Below are positions 1-5,153 of a stretch of DNA of 5,168 nucleotides, piece by piece. Location of the stretch: assembly GCA_027364495.1 (NCBI GenBank), contig DAHXPE010000053.1:1-5168 (forward strand). The letters run 5' to 3'. Source of the DNA: Candidatus Heimdallarchaeota archaeon (GTDB taxonomy: Archaea; Asgardarchaeota; Heimdallarchaeia; Hodarchaeales; LC-3). The notes beneath the pieces are model-generated. The model was not told the origin of the DNA. It made no database searches and saw only the letters and a program-made list of their open reading frames with translations. The translations under genes were made by a program, and so were the position numbers. Within the stretch, counting starts at the first letter, position 1; each line of letters starts with the position of its first letter.

Positions 1-297
1 AAATTTTTGAATTTAATTAAGTATTTTAAATTTCTAGGAAAATTTTAATCACTAAACATAAAGAATTAACTTTTAAATATTTTAAAATAGATTTAAAGAA
101 TTGTAAAACTGATTTTTAAATAAATAAGATTAATTTAAGAAAAAAAAAATTAAACGGGGATTAAAAAAGTTAATTTATATATTCATATATTTTAAGATTC
201 CAAATGTTTTTTTTCTAATCGTAGCATCGATTTATTAATAAATATCAATTTTAGCTTTAGAATAGTTGTATAAAAATTTTATAATATTATTTTTAAA
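1..297. other. AT-rich spacer without a recognisable gene
   Basis: No open frame of convincing length or composition was found on either strand. Two small items stand out: a T8 run at 207-214, which could end a plus-strand transcript entering from the left (archaeal termination often needs only a T-run), and a perfect 14-base palindrome at 230-243 (ATTTATTAATAAAT). The palindrome is made only of A and T, so it may be chance; it could also be an operator for the gene that follows. Confidence 0.6.
271..289 (+). promoter_or_regulatory. Possible TATA-type promoter for the truncated synthetase gene
   Basis: An A-rich stretch followed by TTTATAATATTA resembles an archaeal BRE/TATA pair. A start site about 25 bases downstream would fall near 310, leaving a leader of roughly 30 bases before the ATG at 340. 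The whole spacer is AT-rich, so TATA-like strings are common and this assignment is weak. Confidence 0.25.
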
Positions 298-339
298 TTG
301 ATTGTTATTTTAACCATTTGCTATTATATAGGAATTGCC

Positions 340-1278
340 ATGACTTTTTCGACAAAAAATAACTTTTGGAGTCCGTCTAAAGAATTTTTGGATGAAATAT
401 ATAATTCTGCAAATATTAAGAAACCTAATTCGACTTTTAGTGAGTTAGTTAACAACTTAAACCAGCACGATTGGCTTTGGTCTGCTCTTGAGAAAAATCT
501 TACTTATTCTTTTTTAGAATATGAAAAGAAAGGCTCAAAAATTGCTATAAATGGAAAAGGCAATATCATTGAAAAAATAATTGATATTAATTTAGAAATT
601 AAGCCAAATGCTAATGCTATTGCAATGAATTATGATAATTCAGAAATTACTAAAGAGGTTACCTTCGAAGAATTAAATAAACAAATATGTAAGGTCGTTA
701 ACGGACTCAAAGATATTGGCTTTAAGAAAGGGGATATAGCATTAATCGCCATGCCAATGATACCAGAGGCTGTATACGCTTATTTAGGAATTATTAAAAT
801 GGGTGGAGTTTGTGTACCAATTTTTGAGGATTCTTTAACAACAGAAAAGATAGCAAAAATATCCAGAGAGGTACAACCAAAAGTTATCTTTACATTAGAT
901 TCAGTAACAGAAAATGAATCACTAGTGGTTTTAAAAGACGTTGTCGATTCAGCTGTTAAAAACATTCCAAGTGTCGAAATAATAATTGTTGTAAACTCTA
1001 GTGGAGAAGAAATAGGTTGGAAGATTAACAGAGATGTTTGGTGGGAAGATCTCATTGATAACCAGCAATTAGAGGAACCAGTTGATACCATTAATACAGC
1101 TGAACCTTATATGATTTTGGTTCTTGATATTCCTCAAGAAAAATTGAAAGATGAGGATTCTGTTAGCATCAAAGAACTCTTAGGATATTTATCGAAACAT
1201 AAAGATTTTGCTAGTTTTTACTTTTTAATTAGTTTGATGGTCTATGGGAATTTAGAAGAATCAATCAAAATAAAATAA
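340..1278 (+). CDS. Truncated AMP-forming acyl-CoA synthetase (N-terminal half only) with a foreign tail; probable gene remnant
   Basis: I chose the ATG at 340 because AGGA lies six bases upstream and the residues before it (from a TTG at 298) are hydrophobic and unlike the family; this gives 312 residues. Residues 9-20 (FWSPSKEFLDEI) and about 70-82 (INGKGN...) resemble the N-terminal cap of acetyl-CoA-synthetase-like ligases. Residues 107-162 match the start of the AMP-binding fold (VTFEELNKQ, GLKDIGFKKGD, IPEAVYAYLGIIKMGGVCVPIF). The sequence reaches AEPYMIL (254-260), where family members continue with a YTSGTTGKPKG-type P-loop. Here it switches to an unrelated tail, residues 261-312, that is charged and then hydrophobic (FASFYFLISLMVYG). 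ATP binding, the adenylation core and the catalytic-lysine domain are all missing, and intact relatives are about twice as long. Ligase activity is therefore very unlikely. The open frame could mean recent truncation by deletion or rearrangement, or an expressed fragment with another role. The original acyl substrate cannot be told. Confidence 0.7.
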   Translation: MTFSTKNNFWSPSKEFLDEIYNSANIKKPNSTFSELVNNLNQHDWLWSALEKNLTYSFLEYEKKGSKIAINGKGNIIEKIIDINLEIKPNANAIAMNYDNSEITKEVTFEELNKQICKVVNGLKDIGFKKGDIALIAMPMIPEAVYAYLGIIKMGGVCVPIFEDSLTTEKIAKISREVQPKVIFTLDSVTENESLVVLKDVVDSAVKNIPSVEIIIVVNSSGEEIGWKINRDVWWEDLIDNQQLEEPVDTINTAEPYMILVLDIPQEKLKDEDSVSIKELLGYLSKHKDFASFYFLISLMVYGNLEESIKIK

Positions 1279-1334
1279 TGCTCAGACTACTAAAAATAGA
1301 GTCATTAATACTTTTGTAGCACATAATTGCTTAC

Positions 1335-1353
1335 GGAGGGGAAAAATTTAAAA
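1335..1353 (+). promoter_or_regulatory. Possible BRE/TATA promoter of the acetoacetate--CoA ligase gene
   Basis: A purine block (GGAGGGGAAAAA) is followed directly by TTTAAAA, the order expected for an archaeal BRE and TATA box. A start about 25 bases downstream would fall near 1375, giving a leader of about 20 bases that still contains the GGTGA ribosome site at 1384-1388. The GGAGGGG string also looks like a Shine-Dalgarno site, but no good start codon follows at the right distance. A second TATA-like string at 1363-1375 would put the start too close to the ATG to include GGTGA. Confidence 0.35.
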
Positions 1354-1383
1354 TTGTACAGAATATTATATATTATAGTTATT

Positions 1384-1388
1384 GGTGA
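1384..1388 (+). promoter_or_regulatory. GGTGA ribosome-binding site fixing the start at 1394
   Basis: GGTGA ends five bases before the ATG at 1394. It is complementary to the usual 3' end of 16S rRNA and is a common form of archaeal Shine-Dalgarno site. It overlaps the in-frame TTG (1382) and GTG (1385), which argues that those are not the starts. Translation from 1394 also gives the N-terminus typical of the family (LIWTP...SNM). Confidence 0.7.
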
Positions 1389-1393
1389 ATAAA

Positions 1394-3352
1394 ATGAGCT
1401 CTTTAATTTGGACCCCAGATGAAAACAGAATAAATTCTTCAAATATGAATTCATTTACAAATTTTATCAATAAAACCTATAATTTAGGAATCGAAGATTA
1501 TAGGGAATTATATCAATTTTCTATAGAAAGAATAGAGGATTTTTGGAAAGGTGTTTGGTTATTTACTGATATTATACATTCAAATCTCTTTGATAAAGTA
1601 ATTGATGATATTTCAGTTTTTCCAGGGACAAAATGGTTTCCAGGAGCTCAGCTTAATTTTGCTGAAAACTTATTAAGATATAGAGATAATCAAAAAGCTT
1701 TGATATTTAGAGGTGAAGCAAAAAAAGAGTATTCATTAACCTATCAGGAATTATATCATGAAGTAGCAAAGATTGCGAATGGCCTGAGAGCACTAAATCT
1801 CACCGTGGGAGATCGAGTCGTTGGATATATGCCAAATATTATTGAAACTGTTGTGGCAATGTTAGCAACAGCAAGTATTGGATGCGTTTGGGCCTCTTGT
1901 GGAGCAGAACTAGGACCAGATGCAGTCATCGATAGGCTAGGACAATTAGAACCGAAAATTTTGTTTACAGTAGATGGGTATATCTATAAAGGAAAAGATC
2001 TGAATATTCTTACAAATGTGGATAAGATAACAAAATCAATTCCCTCTATTAAAAAAGTGATTATCCAGCCATTCTTAAATGAGAAACCAGTTATAGAATT
2101 AGTTCCAAATGCAATTTTGTATAAAGAGTTTCAAGCGAATCAGAAACAAGAAGCAATTTTTGAGCAGTTGCCATTTGATCATCCACTCTATATTATGTTT
2201 TCATCTGGAACAACTGGTAAGCCAAAATCAATGGTTCAAGGAGCAGGTGGGATACTATTAAATCATTTAAAGGAATTAATCCTACATTCGGATTTAAAGC
2301 GAACAGATGTAATATGCTATGTCACAAGCCCTTCCTGGATGATGTGGAATTGGCTTGTTTCTTCTTTGGCGGTAGGAGCAACAATTGTTCTTTTCAACGG
2401 TAATCCTAGTTATCCAGATTGGAAGTATATTTGGAATATAATTGTAAACGAAAAAATATCTATATTTGGAACAAGTGCAAGCTACATTAATTTTCTAATG
2501 AAAGAAAATTTAAGTCCTAAAAAGGAATTTAACCTGAATCACCTTCGAGAAATATCACAAACAGCTTCAGCATTATCAGAAGAAGGTTTTAAATATGTTT
2601 ATTCTGATATTAAAGAAGATCTACACTTTAATTCAATTTCTGGAGGAACAGATATCAATGGTTGTTTTGCTGCAGGATCTCCTACCTTACCAGTTTATAC
2701 GGGAGAAATACAGGCACCAGCACTTGGAATGAAAATACAATCCTACGATGAATTAGGTAAGCCAGTTTTGGATGAGCAGGGAGAATTAGTATGTGAAAGT
2801 CCATCACCTTCTATGCCAATTTATTTCTGGGGAGATGAGAGATATGAAAGGTATAGAAAATCCTATTTTGAGTTTTATCAATCAATAAATAAAAATGTCT
2901 GGCGTCATGGTGATTATATTATTATACATTCAAAAACAGGTGGTGTAACCTTTTTAGGTAGATCAGATGCCGTTCTTAAACCATCAGGAGTAAGAATTGG
3001 AACGTCAGAGATATATAACATTCTTGAGCAATTACCTGAAATAGAAGATTCGGTAGTAATTGGCCAACAATGGGAAGGAGATCAAAGAATCATTTTATTT
3101 GTTAAATTACGGGAAGGATATAAATTAAATGATAAACTGTGTAATAAAATAAAAAATGAATTAAAGGTTAAAGCTTCACCTAGGCATGTTCCATCCATTA
3201 TCGTGAAAACAGAAGGAATTCCTTATACTTTTAGCAATAAAAAGGTTGAAATTGCAATTACTAATATAGCCCATGGAAGACCAGTGGTTAATACTGGTGC
3301 ATTAGCTAATCCTGAGAGTCTAGATTTTTATAGAAAATATTTTTCTCGATAG
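1394..3352 (+). CDS. aacS: Acetoacetate--CoA ligase (acetoacetyl-CoA synthetase)
   Basis: This 652-residue protein, the usual family length, should convert acetoacetate, ATP and CoA to acetoacetyl-CoA, AMP and pyrophosphate in the cytoplasm (EC 6.2.1.16). The start at 1394 is fixed by GGTGA and the family N-terminus. Residues about 36-96 are the acetyl-CoA-synthetase N-terminal cap, with the diagnostic WFPGAQLNFAENLL at 81-94. The AMP-binding core carries the P-loop SSGTTGKPK (270-278), PSWMMWNWL (313-321), ISGGTDINGCF (415-425), TLPVYTGEIQAPALGM (431-446), the WRHGD adenylate motif (503-507) and the hinge GRSDAVLKPSGVRIGTSEIY (522-541). The C-terminal lid ends in ASPRHVP (594-600) and IPYTFSNKKVE (609-619), with catalytic lysine at 616. 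ISGGTD, TGEIQ and HGRPV (627-631) separate it from acetyl- and propionyl-CoA synthetases. One oddity is asparagine before the catalytic lysine, where glycine is usual. No thiolase, CoA-transferase or HMG-CoA lyase gene adjoins it, so its pathway (ketone-body or leucine breakdown, polyester or isoprenoid precursors) stays open. It appears to be transcribed on its own. Confidence 0.95.
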   Translation: MSSLIWTPDENRINSSNMNSFTNFINKTYNLGIEDYRELYQFSIERIEDFWKGVWLFTDIIHSNLFDKVIDDISVFPGTKWFPGAQLNFAENLLRYRDNQKALIFRGEAKKEYSLTYQELYHEVAKIANGLRALNLTVGDRVVGYMPNIIETVVAMLATASIGCVWASCGAELGPDAVIDRLGQLEPKILFTVDGYIYKGKDLNILTNVDKITKSIPSIKKVIIQPFLNEKPVIELVPNAILYKEFQANQKQEAIFEQLPFDHPLYIMFSSGTTGKPKSMVQGAGGILLNHLKELILHSDLKRTDVICYVTSPSWMMWNWLVSSLAVGATIVLFNGNPSYPDWKYIWNIIVNEKISIFGTSASYINFLMKENLSPKKEFNLNHLREISQTASALSEEGFKYVYSDIKEDLHFNSISGGTDINGCFAAGSPTLPVYTGEIQAPALGMKIQSYDELGKPVLDEQGELVCESPSPSMPIYFWGDERYERYRKSYFEFYQSINKNVWRHGDYIIIHSKTGGVTFLGRSDAVLKPSGVRIGTSEIYNILEQLPEIEDSVVIGQQWEGDQRIILFVKLREGYKLNDKLCNKIKNELKVKASPRHVPSIIVKTEGIPYTFSNKKVEIAITNIAHGRPVVNTGALANPESLDFYRKYFSR

Positions 3353-3354
3353 TC

Positions 3355-3391
3355 TTTATTAAAGGGAAATTTTAATTCTATTTTTAATAAA
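3355..3391 (+). terminator. AT-only inverted repeat and T-runs after the ligase gene
   Basis: TTTATTAAA (3355-3363) and its complement TTTAATAAA (3383-3391) could form a nine-pair A/T stem around a 19-base loop, starting three bases after the stop codon. T5 lies inside it at 3381-3385, and T6 follows at 3432-3437. The stem is weak, but T-runs alone often suffice for archaeal termination. Chance pairing in such AT-rich DNA cannot be excluded. Confidence 0.3.
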
Positions 3392-3654
3392 ATAAGGTTA
3401 CAAAATGTATAAATAGGTAGCTCGGGATTAATTTTTTATTTTACTTTTCTAGTTTTCAAATAAATAATAATAAATCAAGACATAATTTTATATTCATAAA
3501 TTTAGAGATTTCAGCTTCTTTTGTAATAATTTTCGTGTAATACTGGTCAATAATGGTATCAAAATTTTTGGAAAAAAGATATTTGCAATAACGATATAAT
3601 TATAAAAATGAAAAATTAAGGTTTGACTAATTTAAGGACTTTTTTGACAAATAT

Positions 3655-3671
3655 GAAAATCTTCTTATATC
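3655..3671 (+). promoter_or_regulatory. Probable BRE/TATA promoter giving a leaderless nitroreductase mRNA
   Basis: GAAAAT (3655-3660) followed by CTTATAT (3664-3670) resembles an archaeal BRE/TATA pair. The box is centred about 26 bases before the ATG at 3693, so transcription would begin at or near the start codon. There is no Shine-Dalgarno motif before that ATG, which agrees with leaderless translation. An upstream alternative lies near 3592-3606. Confidence 0.4.
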
Positions 3672-3692
3672 AATTTTACCAATGTTAATTTA

Positions 3693-4238
3693 ATGAACGA
3701 TCTTGATACTTTAATAAAAAAGCGTTTTACTTGTCGTAAGTATTCTGAAGAGTTAATCTCTATTGATGTTATTAAAGAATTAGCATCTAAGTCGTTGCTT
3801 GCACCTTCAGCTGATAATAGACAGGCCTTTCGTTTTTTTATTTTAGAAAAAAAAGATTATTACAAAGTGAGAAAATTAATAAAACAAGATTGGGCATTAA
3901 AAGCACCAATTTTGGTTTTCTTATTTTCCGTCCCCGAAGAAGCATATATACGAAGTTTTGATAATCGAACATATGATTGGATTGATGCAGCAATAGCGTT
4001 TGACCATTTTATTTTGTTATTAACTGAAGCAGGTTTTGGTTCAGCTTGGACAAGCACTGCTCTTGATCCAAAAGCGTTGATAGTTTCATTGAAACTTCCA
4101 AAATCTTGGGAGTTTATTGCATATACTCCAGTAGGCTTTCCATTGGAATCTACACCTAGTCAAGAACATAGACTGAGACGAAAAACTGAAGAACTAATAT
4201 TGACAGAACCTCCCAATATTTCACAGTATTTAAAATAA
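3693..4238 (+). CDS. FMN-dependent nitroreductase family protein
   Basis: This 181-residue protein has the compact length of minimal nitroreductases, which usually work as homodimers that bind FMN and use NAD(P)H. The N-terminus carries the flavin-phosphate-binding signature in KKRFTCRKY (9-17), with R11 and R15 in the expected places. LAPSADNRQAFRFFIL (36-51) corresponds to the family's APS-x-N-x-Q-P-W-x-F segment. DAAIAFDHFILLLTEAGFGSAWT (98-120) is the central helix and G-x-G-x-x-W turn, followed by LKLPKSWEFIAYTPVGFP (133-150), the usual L-x-L-P...P-V-G-Y-P ending. No signal peptide or membrane segment is seen, so it is cytoplasmic. The ATG at 3693 places the signature where the family has it. 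The physiological substrate cannot be read from sequence; quinones, nitro compounds, flavins and enones are all possible for the family. It stands alone, 340 bases after the ligase gene and upstream of the RNA elements. Confidence 0.9.
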   Translation: MNDLDTLIKKRFTCRKYSEELISIDVIKELASKSLLAPSADNRQAFRFFILEKKDYYKVRKLIKQDWALKAPILVFLFSVPEEAYIRSFDNRTYDWIDAAIAFDHFILLLTEAGFGSAWTSTALDPKALIVSLKLPKSWEFIAYTPVGFPLESTPSQEHRLRRKTEELILTEPPNISQYLK

Positions 4239-4300
4239 ACCACTTTTTAATACCTTACGAAGGATGGATAATTAACTTTCCATTTTATTATTAAAAAAGA
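4239..4300 (+). other. Short spacer after the nitroreductase gene with weak terminator signals
   Basis: A T5 run (4244-4248) and a small hairpin CCTT-ACG-AAGG (4253-4263) follow the stop codon and could end the mRNA. Neither is strong. CCATTTTA (4280-4287) is also complementary to TAAAATGG (4311-4318) at the start of the first RNA element, an eight-pair stem that would compete with the first helix of that element. Confidence 0.3.
4283..4295 (+). promoter_or_regulatory. Possible TATA box of RNA element copy 1
   Basis: TTTTATTATTAAA lies about 25 bases before the point (near 4314) where the conserved part of copy 1 begins. Copy 2 has a TATA-like string at the same relative position, which is the main reason to take this one seriously. 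Confidence 0.3.
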
Positions 4301-4488
4301 ACATTTAATGTAAAATGGTTCCTTTTTAGTTTACTTTAGGTTAGGAACCAACAACCTACATCCAAAAAAGTGCATTAAACACAAGATCCCTATTAGGGAC
4401 TTAATAAGGCTAGCAAAAAAGGTACATTGAGATATTTACTTCAGAATTATCCTTGTTTGTAGTCTTGAAACTATCTTGACATTTTTTT
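4301..4488 (+). ncRNA. Structured RNA element, copy 1 (unrecognised family)
   Basis: This non-coding stretch aligns with 4540-4749. Helices in order: a small ACAT...ATGT hairpin (4301-4311); P1, TGGTTCCT (4316-4323) with AGGAACCA (4343-4350); an unpaired conserved segment AACCTACATCCAAAA (about 4353-4367); P2, GTG (4370-4372) with CAC (4380-4382); P3, TCCCT (4387-4391) with AGGGA (4395-4399); P4, AATAAGG (4403-4409) with CCTTGTT (4451-4457), which encloses a short GTA/TAC stem (4422-4424 with 4437-4439). A T7 run at 4482-4488 follows and would be a natural archaeal terminator, so with the TATA-like box the RNA would be about 175 bases. Compared with copy 2 it is smaller and more AT-rich, lacking one hairpin and one helix segment, so it may be decaying or a streamlined variant. 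The strand is chosen from the promoter and T-run and from the UUCG loop in copy 2. It matches no RNA family that I recognise. Confidence 0.5.
4482..4488 (+). terminator. T7 run ending RNA element copy 1
   Basis: Seven T residues directly follow the last part of the region alignable between the two copies. A T-run of this length is a plausible archaeal terminator, and it falls between the two copies, suggesting separate transcripts. Confidence 0.4.
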
Positions 4489-4527
4489 ATTTATAAATAT
4501 TTTCCTACAATTTACGTATTTTGTTCA

Positions 4528-4539
4528 ATTTATAATACT
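4528..4539 (+). promoter_or_regulatory. Possible TATA box of RNA element copy 2
   Basis: ATTTATAATACT lies about 27 bases before 4560, close to where the strongly conserved part of copy 2 starts. Its spacing matches that of the TATA-like string before copy 1. Confidence 0.35.
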
Positions 4540-4749
4540 ACATTTAAAAAAAATGTTAGAAAAAATGATTCCTATTTGGTTCATAAACAACAGGTCAGGA
4601 ATCAAGGAACCTATATTCCAAAATTGTGTCATAGTACGTCCTAGGCGTACACACCACCCTCTTCGGAGGGTTCATTGGACGAATCGGAATAGTAAACCAA
4701 TGTACAGATTCGTATTGTCTCAGTACTGAACTCCGATTATAAGTCCAAT
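4540..4749 (+). ncRNA. Structured RNA element, copy 2 (unrecognised family)
   Basis: This is the larger and more GC-rich copy. Helices in order: ACATTT/AAATGT hairpin (4540-4556), near the promoter and perhaps not in the RNA; P1, TGATTCCT (4566-4573) with AGGAATCA (4597-4604); the conserved segment AACCTATATTCCAAAA (about 4608-4623); P2, GTGT (4626-4629) with ACAC (4651-4654), topped after a four-base bulge by GTACG (4634-4638) with CGTAC (4646-4650); P3, ACCCTC (4656-4661) with GAGGGT (4666-4671) closed by a C(UUCG)G tetraloop; P4, ATTGGAC (4674-4680) with GTCCAAT (4743-4749), continued by AATCGGA (4682-4688) with TCCGATT (4732-4738); and an inner GTAC/GTAC stem (4702-4705 with 4723-4726). 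The 14 pairs of P4 bring the two ends of the 3' domain together. I looked for hallmarks of RNase P RNA, SRP RNA, 5S rRNA, tRNA, tmRNA and C/D or H/ACA guides and saw none. A role in trans, or as a regulatory leader or 3' element, is equally possible. Confidence 0.55.
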
Positions 4750-4760
4750 TATATCTATAG

Positions 4761-4913
4761 CTTATTTTAGTTTATAAAGATTTTGATGAGGATATAAAAA
4801 TTAGTCCATTCAGTAGTTTATTTTTAACATTCGATTATCCTAATAAAGCCTTAAACTATTATTTATATAGTATTAAGGAAAATAATGAAAAAAAATGCAA
4901 AATAGAGTCTTAA
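4761..4913 (+). pseudogene. Start-less open frame, possible gene remnant
   Basis: Following a TAG at 4758-4760, the frame stays open for 50 codons to a TAA at 4911-4913, reading LILVYKDFDEDIKISPFSS and on to KCKIES. It includes D, E, P, S and C rather than only AT-type residues, but it has no ATG, GTG or TTG start. It begins just after the second RNA element. It may be the end of a decayed gene, or chance. I do not recognise a family. Confidence 0.15.
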
Positions 4914-5033
4914 TTTGAAATAACTTTTTATTATTGTAGAATTCTTTAAATTAAACTCTTTGAATGAAATTTTAAGATTTAAAAAATAGCGGTATAGAAA
5001 TTTAATTAAAAATCCAGTAAAAATATGGTTATA

Positions 5034-5153
5034 ATGGATACTATTCAAGTTTCAAAAAATCAGTTCCAAATGATTACCATTCTCCTAAAATTCTTAGCTT
5101 CAGAAGAAAAGTTAGATTTAAATCAAGATTTGTTTTTGGTCAACATTTTTTGA
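5034..5153 (+). CDS. Small hypothetical protein (39 residues)
   Basis: The frame runs from an ATG at 5034 to a TGA at 5151-5153 and reads MDTIQVSKNQFQMITILLKF, then LASEEKLDLNQDLFLVNIF. An in-frame ATG at 5025 would add three residues. The pattern of hydrophobic and charged residues suggests a helix and looks more protein-like than the surrounding frames. GGTTA (5028-5032) just before the ATG is a poor, too-close ribosome site. It could be a genuine small protein, the start of a longer gene broken by a frameshift, or chance. No family is recognised. Confidence 0.25.
   Translation: MDTIQVSKNQFQMITILLKFLASEEKLDLNQDLFLVNIF

Larger units (their letters stand above)
3353..3692. other. Spacer between ligase and nitroreductase genes
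   Basis: No gene was found in either strand; the reading frames are short and broken. The left part holds an AT-only inverted repeat and T-runs that may end the ligase transcript. The right part holds the probable nitroreductase promoter. A second TATA-like string (GATATAATTATAAAA, about 3592-3606) could drive a longer leader. The middle (about 3440-3590) shows nothing I can name. Confidence 0.6.
4301..4749 (+). repeat. Tandem pair of diverged direct repeats (the two RNA elements)
   Basis: The copies lie head to tail about 250 bases apart. Shared blocks in order are ACATTT..AATGT, AAAATG(G/A)TTCCT, AGG(T)xAGGAA(C/T)CAA, AACCTA(C/T)AT(C/T/TC)CAAAA, GTG...CAC, CCCT...AGGG, TAG(C/T)AAA, GTACA and a TCAG..GAA stretch near the 3' end. 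Identity is patchy and gaps fall on whole helices, which implies old duplication with structure retained rather than a recent insertion-sequence pair. No flanking target duplication was found. Confidence 0.5.

Noticed and set aside
298..339. TTG start at 298 for the synthetase fragment
   Set aside because: It would add 14 hydrophobic residues not seen in the family and lacks a ribosome site; the ATG at 340 has AGGA at good spacing.
780..1091. Minus-strand open frame of 103 codons
   Set aside because: It lies wholly inside the synthetase fragment on the opposite strand, is rich in S and T from complementing the coding frame, and resembles no protein.
1354..1392. Twelve-codon mini-ORF from TTG, ending just before the ligase ATG, with GGAGGGG upstream
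   Set aside because: The spacing from GGAGGGG is too long, the start is weak, and the purine block fits better as a BRE. No regulatory codon pattern is seen.
3860..4057. Minus-strand open frame of 65 codons
   Set aside because: It is antisense to the well-supported nitroreductase gene.
4673..4713. H-type pseudoknot from CATTGG/CCAATG and ACGAATC/GATTCGT
   Set aside because: The connecting segment is only four bases and would have to span 13 stacked pairs; the pairings are also not conserved in copy 1. Kept only as alternative folds.
4301..4749. Insertion sequence or MITE, or a CRISPR array
   Set aside because: No transposase, terminal inverted repeats or target duplications are seen, and two long diverged copies with no short regular repeats do not make a CRISPR array.
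4316..4749. Known RNAs such as SRP RNA, RNase P RNA, 5S rRNA or tRNA
   Set aside because: None of the conserved motifs of these families could be found, and most of them would not occur as a diverged tandem pair.
4863..5048. Minus-strand open frame of 61 codons
   Set aside because: Composition is almost only F, I, L, N, K, S and Y, typical of chance frames in AT-rich DNA; no ribosome site or family resemblance.
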